Assembly (NCBI RefSeq): GCF_000002425.4
Contig: NC_037253.1
Location: 19,291,602-19,355,601 of the forward strand
Length of the DNA: 64,000 nt
Direction: 5' to 3'
Source: Physcomitrium patens
Lineage: Eukaryota; Streptophyta; Bryopsida; Funariales; Funariaceae
The position numbers and the translations under genes were made by a program. This document shows positions 33,628 through 41,882 of the stretch, one piece after another. Position 1 is the stretch's first letter. The number at the start of each line of letters is the position of its first letter. Under the pieces are notes generated by a model. That model ran no database searches, was not told the DNA's origin, and was given only the letters and a program-made list of their open reading frames with translations.

Positions 33628-36414
33628 TTAGTAGTTGATGGTACACCTTAAATACTGTTCCAAGACTTGAAATACGCGCTCTGTTTGTCCATCAGTTTGA
33701 GGATGGAAAGCTGAAGATAGCTTTATGTCCACTTTTAAAATCTTGAAAAGAGTCCTCCAGAATCTCGACACAAATTGAGTTCCCCTATCCGATATGATAT
33801 CTTTAGGTAATCCATGATAGCGGTAGATATTATCAATGAAAAGCTTAGTTGTTTCTTCACCTGTGATAGATTTTGTACATGGCATAAAATGTGCCATCTT
33901 GGTGAAACGATCTACTATCACAAATATAGAATCATAAGATCTTGAGTTTGGAAGATCTGTGATGAAATCCATAGAAACAGAAGACCATGGTTGTTCTGGT
34001 ATAGGTAATGGCTGAAGAAGTCCGTAAGGTCGATGTCGAGGAATTTTTGATCTTGAACAAATATCACATGATTGTACAAAGTCTTTGACTGACTTCCACA
34101 TTTGTGGCCACCAAAAATCTATTGATATGAGTTCCAAAGTCTTATTATATCCAAAGTGCCCTGCTGCTGGAAAGTCATGACGTGCTTGAAGAACACGCAA
34201 ACGTGCTTTTCCTTCTGGAACATATAGGCGTCCTTCAAAATATAATAGATTATTCTTGAACTCGAACTTAGAAGAATCATGAGACTTGGAAGAATTATTC
34301 TCGATATCATGAACAAGAGGGTCTGAGGACATACTGGACTGGATTTGCTTGAGAAAAGTTGAATCAACAGTCAATGTTGACTTCACTGCTCGGAGATGAA
34401 ATTGCTCCGGTTTCAAGAGGACCGTTCTTTGTTGCTCAAAAGCTGCATCTCCTTCTTTTGGTGCAAAATAAGAACGTCTAGACAGGGCATCGGACAAACC
34501 TTGTTGTTTTCCTGGCCGATAATTGATAATGAAGTCGAATCTTGACAAAGACATACTCCAACAAGCTTGACGACGATTCAACACGCGTGCTGACATGAAA
34601 TACTCGAGGTTCTTGTGATCTGTATACATAGTGACTGGACTAGAAGCACCTTCTAGATAATGATGCCATTCTTGAAAGGAATCCACGATCGCAAGAAGTT
34701 CTTTATCGTGGATCTCATAATTGATCTCGGCTGCTGAGAATTTTCTTGAATGAAAAGCTATCGGATGAAGTTTGTCATCTGTTCCCATTTGTGATAAAAC
34801 TGCACCCAAGGCAAAATCCGATGCGTCTGTTTCCATAAAAAATACCTTGAAAAAGTCAACACGATATAAGACTGGTGCAGAGACAAACGATGTCTTCAAG
34901 GCTTCAAATGCTGCTTCCGCTTCTTGATTCCATTGGAATTTATCTTTACTAATCAAGCGTGTAAGTGGAGCTGCAACTCGTGAGAAGTCTTTGATGAAGA
35001 TCCGATAGTAATTGGCAAATCCCAAGAAACATTGGACATCTCTTACAGTCTTTGGAATCTTCCAATCCATGATTGTTTGGACTTTCTTAGAATCCATCAT
35101 AAGACCATCATTTGAAATGATGTATCCTAAAAAGTCAACTTGAGTAGTGTGAAATACACACTTTTCTATCTTGGCGTACAATCCTGCATCTCTAAGTTTT
35201 TGTAATACTTGACGAACATGTATTTCATGTTCTTCAACATTCTTAGAATAAATCAGGATATCGTCTAGGTAGCACACGACAAAATTGTCTAAGAATTCAC
35301 GAAATACATCATTCATGAGATGTTGAAAAGCAGCTGGTGCATTCGTGAGTCCAAAAGGCATGATATTGTATTCAAAGTGTCCGTACCTGGTTCGAAACGC
35401 AGTCTTCCATTCATCTCCTTCTTTGATCCGTACTAGATTATATGCTCCTCTTAGATCTATTTTTGTATAGATCTTAGCTTGATTTAACTGGTCAAGGAGT
35501 CCTGATATCAAAGGTAATGGATACCTGTTCTTGATTGTGATCTTGTTGAGTCCTCGATAGTCAACACACATTCGTAAAGATCCATCTTTTTTCTTTACGA
35601 ATAAAATTGGAGCTCCTGCTGGAGATTTTGAATGGCGTATGAAATTCTTCGCTAAATTCTCGTCAATATATGTCTTGAGTTCAGCCAACTCATCTTGCGA
35701 TAAACTGTAAATTGGTCCAAATGGTGGCTGAGTTCCTTCCTTGAGATCGATTGAACAATCGTATGGGCGATGCTCAGGAAGAATATCTGCATTCTTTTTC
35801 TCAAAAACGTCTTGATAATCCTGATATTGACTTGGAATGCCACTTGAAGTCTTTACGCTTTCAGAAATAGGTGCAGCATAAATAGCAAAAGTTGATCCTT
35901 CTTTTGCTGCGTGTATAAATGCTTTTGCACCTATAAGTGCGGGTTTTACTATACTAGACTCATGGTTTTTTACTTGATTAATAGAACTGTTACTAATGCT
36001 CCGAGGAAAATCAAGTTTACGAGAAATCCAATCTATTGGAGGATTATACTTTTCTAACCATGATAAGCCTAAAATTACTAGATTAGAGGGAGATCTAATT
36101 ATATTAAAAATTACGCAACTACTATGACCATTTATTACTACATCTACAGGAAGTATTTCGTGAGTTACATCTTCAGAAGACAAGGGACGACCATCTATGA
36201 CTTCTACGTGTACAGGTTTAGTTTTTTGTATTAATGATATTCTATGACATCTAGCAAATTCTTCATCTAAAAAACAAGATGAGGCTCCTGAATCTATCAA
36301 GGCAGAGGCTTTGTAATTATTAGGTCCTAAACGCACATCTATTATAAAACAAGGAGATGGTTCTGAGGAGAGGATAGGACCTTCATTAGAAGTTGTACAA
36401 GATTCCAGCCGCAC
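33628..36414 (-). CDS. Element D pol: protease, RT, RNase H, integrase core
   Basis: 928 open residues. Protease DSG at residues 41-43. [34 protein letters not shown] and the catalytic YLDD near 382-386. RNase H: METDASDFALGAVL and YTDHKNLEYF. Integrase: zinc-binding HX..H and CDICSRSK, catalytic Asp in MDFITDLP near 815, Asp in SDRGTQF near 875, Glu in DGQTERV near 908; it ends INY at a TAA. The frame is -1 relative to gag and already open about 70 nt inside gag, so translation most likely uses -1 frameshifting rather than a GTG start at 36414. All enzymatic motifs visible up to the stop are intact. Confidence 0.93.
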   Translation of the reverse strand: MRLESCTTSNEGPILSSEPSPCFIIDVRLGPNNYKASALIDSGASSCFLDEEFARCHRISLIQKTKPVHVEVIDGRPLSSEDVTHEILPVDVVINGHSSCVIFNIIRSPSNLVILGLSWLEKYNPPIDWISRKLDFPRSISNSSINQVKNHESSIVKPALIGAKAFIHAAKEGSTFAIYAAPISESVKTSSGIPSQYQDYQDVFEKKNADILPEHRPYDCSIDLKEGTQPPFGPIYSLSQDELAELKTYIDENLAKNFIRHSKSPAGAPILFVKKKDGSLRMCVDYRGLNKITIKNRYPLPLISGLLDQLNQAKIYTKIDLRGAYNLVRIKEGDEWKTAFRTRYGHFEYNIMPFGLTNAPAAFQHLMNDVFREFLDNFVVCYLDDILIYSKNVEEHEIHVRQVLQKLRDAGLYAKIEKCVFHTTQVDFLGYIISNDGLMMDSKKVQTIMDWKIPKTVRDVQCFLGFANYYRIFIKDFSRVAAPLTRLISKDKFQWNQEAEAAFEALKTSFVSAPVLYRVDFFKVFFMETDASDFALGAVLSQMGTDDKLHPIAFHSRKFSAAEINYEIHDKELLAIVDSFQEWHHYLEGASSPVTMYTDHKNLEYFMSARVLNRRQACWSMSLSRFDFIINYRPGKQQGLSDALSRRSYFAPKEGDAAFEQQRTVLLKPEQFHLRAVKSTLTVDSTFLKQIQSSMSSDPLVHDIENNSSKSHDSSKFEFKNNLLYFEGRLYVPEGKARLRVLQARHDFPAAGHFGYNKTLELISIDFWWPQMWKSVKDFVQSCDICSRSKIPRHRPYGLLQPLPIPEQPWSSVSMDFITDLPNSRSYDSIFVIVDRFTKMAHFMPCTKSITGEETTKLFIDNIYRYHGLPKDIISDRGTQFVSRFWRTLFKILKVDIKLSSAFHPQTDGQTERVFQVLEQYLRCTINY

Positions 36415-36419
36415 GGTCC

Positions 36420-37427
36420 CTATTGTAGCTGGACGTACTCGTTTTCCGACATACTGTCTTCTTTCACAGCCGTACTCCTCATTTTGTAGTTACGTCGCTT
36501 CTTTGGACAATGTTGAGCAGTGTGCTTAGGTTCTCCACAATATAAGCACAATCCTTCTTGTCGACGACGAGACTTTTCTTGCTCAGTAAGAGGTTTGAAA
36601 CGTACTGTATCAATTTGCATATCCTCTACTTCTGAAGGTATGTGTTGAGGAGACGTTGGTGTTGCCATTGAATTGTAGTAACGTTGAGGCCCACTTGTGC
36701 GACTCTCGGATCGAAATTCAAAAAGTCGATTGTCGCACTTCACAGCAAAGTCAATTGCTTGACTCAATGTTTGAGGATCAGGTAAATTAAGCATCAATTT
36801 CTTTACCTCATATTGTAATCCGTAGAGAAATTGACTCACAAGTGCGGCATCATCCCACTTGATATCAGTTGCAAGTTGTCGAAATTGCGAAGCATATAAT
36901 GTTATTGATCGATTGCCTTGTCGCAAAATACGGATCTTGTTGGTTGCAATACGAATTGCATCATGTTCTCCAAACATGGATCGAAACTCCGCCAAAAAAG
37001 CCTCCAGATTATCCAATATTGGATCTCGTCGTTCAAGAAAAGATGAAAACCATGACAATGCTGATCCTGAAAGAAGTGTACCAATGAATCTAACTTGTGA
37101 CCCTGGAGTTGAATAGCTCTGGGGTTGAAGTTCAATCACTAGTTGGACCTGATTGATGAATCCTCGAAACTTGGATCTGGTACCATCAAACTTCTCGGGC
37201 AAGGCAACTCTCGGTTCTCTAACACTTGAAGGGTGTTCCATTCTGGGAGAAGGGACATGGTTCGGTGCAGATGTTGAAGCAGCCCCAATCATCTCTATAT
37301 CTTCACTTCCTACCATTCTTGTTGCTCCTTGTGGTGGTAAATTGAGTTGATGCATCGCAAGCATTAACTCCCTCAATTGTTCTTGCATCTGTGCCATTGT
37401 ACTCTTCATTTCAAGAAGCTCTGCCAT
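36420..37427 (-). CDS. Element D gag
   Basis: 335 residues from ATG at 37427. N-terminal predicted coiled coil (MKSTMAQMQEQLRELMLAMHQL), then a retrotransposon gag domain (PEKFDGTRSKFRGFINQVQL, LSWFSSFLERRDPILDN, FRQLATDIKWDD) and one CCHC zinc knuckle at residues 294-307 (CLYCGEPKHTAQHC) with basic flanks for RNA binding. It forms the virus-like particle that packages element RNA. Terminates TAG at 36422-36420 with pol overlapping in the -1 frame. Unlike C, F and G, the knuckle is intact. Confidence 0.95.
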   Translation of the reverse strand: MAELLEMKSTMAQMQEQLRELMLAMHQLNLPPQGATRMVGSEDIEMIGAASTSAPNHVPSPRMEHPSSVREPRVALPEKFDGTRSKFRGFINQVQLVIELQPQSYSTPGSQVRFIGTLLSGSALSWFSSFLERRDPILDNLEAFLAEFRSMFGEHDAIRIATNKIRILRQGNRSITLYASQFRQLATDIKWDDAALVSQFLYGLQYEVKKLMLNLPDPQTLSQAIDFAVKCDNRLFEFRSESRTSGPQRYYNSMATPTSPQHIPSEVEDMQIDTVRFKPLTEQEKSRRRQEGLCLYCGEPKHTAQHCPKKRRNYKMRSTAVKEDSMSENEYVQLQ

Positions 37428-37626
37428 AGTAGCACTTAGAAAAGAGAAGATGTCTAATAACGCTCAAAACAAATAGAAGAGAGGAATTGATAACAAAAAA
37501 AATACTAAAAACAATATCAGTTTAAAAGAGGGTAATCCGCAACTTCTAATGCGCTTATGTCTTATCAAGAAAAAGGGGTAATCCACTCTTAATCAAGAAA
37601 AGACAAAGCTCTGATATTGTAAGTGT

Positions 37627-37637
37627 ACTCTTGTCAA
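37627..37637 (-). promoter_or_regulatory. Predicted self-priming site of element D
   Basis: Element-sense TTGACAAGAGT, 2 nt after the 5' LTR end (37640). Its exact complement ACTCTTGTCAA lies in the LTR (37816-37806) and starts 31 nt after the first base of the TATA box, where RNA should begin. Not the TGG-type tRNA site. A weak tRNA-Met-like TATCAGAGC lies about 22 nt further in, which is the alternative. Confidence 0.62.
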
Positions 37638-37639
37638 TC

Positions 37640-38179
37640 TGTCAAGGACAAGAACTCGATGAAAGCTAAAGAGTAAGTGAGACTTTTCTCAAAAAGAAAT
37701 AGGACAAAATAGAAATATGTATATTAAGAAAGAAACTGGAATGGCTATTGCCAAAATACAAGAAAACTAGAGACCCTTGAAACTAGACTAGAAGCAAGAA
37801 AGGAGTTGACAAGAGTGAAGAGGGCTTCACTCTTGCCTCTATATATACTATCTAACTAGAAGCCACGTGGCGATGTTCTATAAGACCTCCAATATATGTT
37901 GACTTTCTAGGCCACATGCCTTTGTTTGCAAGGCAAGTTTTCTATGGATGGACCACGTAGTTAGCTTGTTCTTTAAGCTTTCAACATGTGTGGCACATGG
38001 CTAACTTGTTGACCAAGTTTCTAACCTAAAAGTCAACTATAGACTCCTATAAAGTCAAAGCAGCGTCTATGAAGCTTCTAAGAAGCTTCTCTAGAAGATA
38101 TTACACAATTAACCTACTTTTATCTACTTTTACATACTTTTATCTATTTATATAGGTAATTATATGTATGTCCGTGACA
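37640..38179 (-). repeat. 5' LTR of element D
   Basis: 540 bp, element sense TGTCACGGACATAC to GTCCTTGACA. Promoter parts: TATATATA (37847-37840), inverted repeat (37837-37808, 13-bp arms, one mismatch, 4-nt spacer), predicted RNA start at 37816. A CACGTGG word (37864-37870) and AAGCTTCTTAGAAGCTT palindrome-like block (about 38073-38090) are present in U3. Confidence 0.93.
37808..37837 (-). promoter_or_regulatory. TATA-proximal inverted repeat in the element D promoter
   Basis: GGCAAGAGTGAAG, CCCT, CTTCACTCTTGTC in element sense. The perfect form stands at 29442-29471, and a different sequence with the same layout is found in element A at 5410-5437. Confidence 0.6.
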
Positions 38180-38328
38180 ATGACATCTTATCTTACTCTT
38201 CTTTATCTATATAAAATTAGCCAAAGAGACGAAGTAAAGAATAGCGATGGACAAAGAGGTGATTTAAGATCTAACTTGATAGCGGTAGAGAGTTTATACA
38301 ATCCTTTTACCCTATTGAGGTACAGGGG

Positions 38329-38544
38329 ATGACAGCGGCTGTAAATCCTAATGGAGTTCTAATGGCAAAGACAATTATAAATCTTCTTAGAGGAACATTG
38401 GCAATGACAATTGCAAATCCTTGTAGAAGAATATTGGCAACAATGGCTATAAATCTTCATGAAGTAACATTGGAGACTATGGCTGCAAATCTTCATAGAA
38501 GAATGTTGGTAATGATAACCTCTCTTAATCCTACTATAGTAGTA
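38329..38544 (+). repeat. 36-bp tandem repeat, potentially coding 12-residue units
   Basis: Six diverged 36-bp units start at 38329, 38365, 38401, 38437, 38473 and 38509. They are in frame within an ORF (38329-38652) and translate as AKTIINLLRGTL, AMTIANPCRRIL, ATMAINLHEVTL, ETMAANLHRRML and relatives. Unit length divisible by three and frame retention could be chance in a non-coding tandem array; I see no homologue. Confidence 0.65.
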
Positions 38545-39089
38545 ATAGCAGCTTTAGATACCTCTTCCTTGATTTGTGATGAAGATCTGCTATATTTCAA
38601 TCTCATATTCTATGCTTCACTTGCCATGTATAATAATACTAATGCAACATAAGCCCATCTAGCTACTATTTAAGTCAATGTGGCTCCAACCAGCATAGTC
38701 CAAGCCAGCTAGATCTATGCTAGTATGGCTCAAGTCTACTTGGCCATAATCCTCGACAACACACTTCAACCTGATACAATCTAAATTCTTCTAAGTTAGG
38801 ATAGCAAAGTCCTTGCGAATATGGCTACAAGGAAGAGCCAACTCCAAACAATAGCAAGCAGCTTTCCACTTAGTCCATTTCAAATTCAAGTAATATTTTG
38901 ATGTAATGGCATTATTCATTGGAGCACATTAATCACCTCAACATTCAATATATGAGATGCCATCACTTTATTTATGGATCACTTTTATTAATAAATCATT
39001 TATCTTTTTGTAAAAATTGAGTTTGTGGTAAATATAGTCAAATGTCTTCATCCAAAATACTTATTGCATGTATAACAATATTGTTGGCA
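38545..39089. other. Unassigned sequence right of the tandem repeat
   Basis: 38640-38760 has loosely repeated GGCTC/CCAAG/AGCTAG words. No coding or RNA gene recognised. Confidence 0.35.
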
Positions 39090-39765
39090 TTAGTCTATTT
39101 TGACCTTTATGGTCCTATGGCTATTCTTTTTTTTTGAAGGGCTTATTATTTCTTATTATTTTTTGATGATTACTTGTACTTTACAAAAATATTTTTTTTC
39201 AAATAGATATTTAATTTTTTTAATTTTCCAAAAATATCATCACCATGTTACTATTCAATTTGATAAACCGTTATTATTTCTTCAAATGGATAGTGGTAGA
39301 AAATTTATAAGTAAGAAATTCTCTATTTATTATAAGTTTCATGATATTCTTTAATATTTCATGATTCCTTAAATTATTTCTCAAAATAATATAGTTAAGA
39401 ATAAAAATCAGTCTCTTATCAATTCATCTTGCACCTTATTATGTGCAACTAATCTTACTACTAATTATTGGACTAAAGCAGTTTTTAATGCTTGTTATTT
39501 ACAAAATCCATCTTTTTATTCTTTGTTGCCAAAGATTACTTTCTAAGAAAGGTAGATTGCTCTTAAAGCAAACCTCTATTAGTTATGAGTTTAGCTTTTG
39601 CTAATATATCAAATTTAATCTTTTCACTTGTGAATATTTATTTCTTGGATGTGTCAAACTTCTTGGAATTAAAAGCTATTGAATTTATAATTTAGAAATT
39701 CATAAGTCCTTTGTCAATTGAGATATAATTTTCAATAAAGATTCTATATTCTAACCTATTATTTC
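39090..39765 (+). pseudogene. Copia integrase fragment
   Basis: Broken plus-strand frames translate to motifs of a copia integrase different from the one at 16480: FQKYHHHVTIQFDKPLLFLQMDSG (second catalytic Asp), NYWTKAVFNACYLQN, and near 39660 GIKSY..YNLEIHKSFVN..DIIFNKDSIF, matching the integrase end. Flanking domains absent. Confidence 0.7.
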
Positions 39766-40668
39766 TTTGGAGTCTGTTCTTCTCTTAAAAGTGGTGAACA
39801 ATCCTCCCATAATATTGATTGTAGAGTACATGGTGTTATCTATCCTATCAAGGTTCCTACAAGCACTCTATACACCACTTACAACACTAAAGGTGGCTCT
39901 TGTAGTCATTCCACCTTCATTGGTGGCTCCATTGATTCCACATGGTGTGCCTCCATATTTACATGATTTGGATACATCACTTGTGTTGAAAATAAAGGCT
40001 CTTCTTTCTTATCTGAATGACCTTCTTTCATAACCAACCTTTGATTTAGGACTTCTATTCATTGTGGATCTTAGTGGTCATGAAGAAACTACTTTAAAGG
40101 ATGCACTTGAAGTTTATTCATCATATTCTCTTATGCCTCTCCCGTCCAATGTTATGGTTATTGGCCTTTCTAATTTTATACCTATTTCATCTAATTTTTC
40201 TCCTATTCATCCTCTACAAGATTCCTTGAAAGACAGTCCACTTTGACCATCCACTCAGATCACTTATGGAACTTAGAAAGTACTAAAAGTCTTATGACAC
40301 CGCTTTGTATGTTAGTGGATTTTTAGCCACCTTGGCAGATCCACTTTTGATTTGTAAGCTCTTGTAAGTGAAATTGCCTTATATTGCCACCAAGTTATAG
40401 AAAGTGAATATAATTCTTTAATCGAGAATGGCACATGAAAGTTAGTAACTTGTCTTCTTAATTGCTGTATTGTGAGCACTAAATGACTATTTTGTCAAAA
40501 GTATTAACTTTAATATGGTAGTAAATTTTAGAAGTATAATTACTTTGAACAAAGTTAGTATAGCCACGTGATGTCTCTATTGATCTAATTGGATGTTTAA
40601 TAGTTTCTAAATTATTTTTACTATATACATATGTAAATCTTCTAAATATATTTTATTATTAATTTAAG

Positions 40669-40710
<42 letters not shown>

Positions 40711-41380
40711 AAATAATATATTATATAAACATGGAATATATCTGAAGATTATTTTTGAGATACAATGTGACCATACAAACTTATTATGAAAGTTTTATAT
40801 CTTTAGGAAGTTGCAACAAAAGCAACTTATGATTTGGATATTTAGGCCATATGTCTCAAGTTTTATAAAAAAACTTATATTTGGCCTTATCGGTAGATAG
40901 AATAAATAGAGGCAAAGTTGAGGCCAATCTTAATCTAATTATTGCCTTTTTTTATCTACTTGCCTTAGTTTAAGGTTTTATGATTTATCCTTAATTGGCC
41001 ATAGCCATCCTAATTCTTTTCTATAATATATTTATAACTTCTCTCTTGGTTTATATATGTTAAAGTTTTTAAAGATTAAAGAATTTATAATATATATACA
41101 TAGTATACAATATACATCCATATTGTAACTAAATTGACATCTGTGTTAGCAGAATTGATTTGGTCCAATTTATATGAGTTTGGACGAATTTTAAAAAAAA
41201 ACACTAATGTAAGCTACAACCTTGTACAATAGCCCAATACTGTCAACCAAGGATACGAGGGAATGAGTAGCCTCTTTCTAACTTACACCCTATTGTGTCA
41301 ACAAGGAAATGAAGAAAAGAACAAGAAAAGAAAAGAAAGAAAAGAAAGAACCTAATCCTGATATGTCGTGAGCATCAATT
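39766..41380. other. AT-rich sequence, old copia spacer and microsatellite
   Basis: 39767-40246 may be the decayed integrase-RT spacer of the copia element (SLVAPLIPHGVPPYLHDLD). A (AT)n run lies at 40671-40705. The rest is AT-rich without recognisable genes up to the AFL-R upstream region. Confidence 0.4.
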
Positions 41381-41383
41381 CTA

Positions 41384-41401
41384 TGCATGCACGGACACGT
41401 G
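41384..41401 (+). promoter_or_regulatory. RY element next to a G-box, upstream of AFL-R
   Basis: TGCATGCA (41384-41391) holds RY cores on both strands, and CACGTG (41396-41401) is a G-box/ABRE core 4 nt away. RY is the known target of AFL B3 domains and ABRE/G-box that of their bZIP partners. About 1.4 kb upstream of the modelled start. Confidence 0.4.
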
Positions 41402-41592
41402 TATTCATTACATGAATATTTTCAAAATAAAAATTAGAAAGAAACAAACAGTACAGAAAAGAAGGGTGGAGTCTGGACAGGGTAATGAAAGCGACGCAGT
41501 GATGGGAACAGTGACGTTAGTCAAGTGGTGCTTACTCATTCAACCTCAATTCAGATATCCCGGTTCTCAACCAATGGGAACCTCCTGAGTCC

Positions 41593-41620
41593 CATGCAAA
41601 CCCCATCCCCGCTATGCATG
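41593..41620 (+). promoter_or_regulatory. Two further RY cores upstream of AFL-R
   Basis: CATGCA at 41593-41598 and TGCATG at 41615-41620, in a GC-richer block that is outside the inverted arm and so private to AFL-R. Confidence 0.35.
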
Positions 41621-41882
41621 TCTCCCATTGTGACGCCACGAACTCCACCACTGAGCCAATCCCTGAGCACCACATTTGAGTACTACGATCCTCCCATTTG
41701 GACCACAATGTGCCCTGCCGGATGTGGGCATCTGGGATCCTCCTGCCCTGGGCTGCCTCCACACCCCCAACCCCCCCCAAAGTGATTCTGTCGTGTGGCG
41801 CGGATGCCGCTCTGCGCCGGCGCGAGTCTCTCCCGAAACAATAAAGCAGTTGAGACGTTGAGACGCAATAATCGGGAGCGTT

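Larger units (their letters stand above)
31828..38179 (-). mobile_element. Element D: complete young chromovirus
   Basis: A 6352-bp element with 540-bp LTRs at both ends (31828-32367 and 37640-38179) that differ, by eye, at about one position, flanked by a perfect 5-bp duplication ATGAC (31823-31827 and 38180-38184). In element order: LTR, self-priming site, leader, gag, pol in the -1 frame, integrase tail with chromodomain beyond two stops, ORF3, polypurine tract, LTR. The near-identical LTRs mean recent insertion. It lies within the last base of the element F LTR. Since integrase carries stops, it may have been moved by proteins supplied in trans. Confidence 0.95.

Noticed and set aside
33363-33638. 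Plus-strand ORF inside the element D integrase tail
   Set aside because: Antisense shadow of conserved integrase and chromodomain coding sequence.
38329-38544. CRISPR-like array
   Set aside because: Repeats are contiguous without spacers, diverged, and lie in a plant genome.
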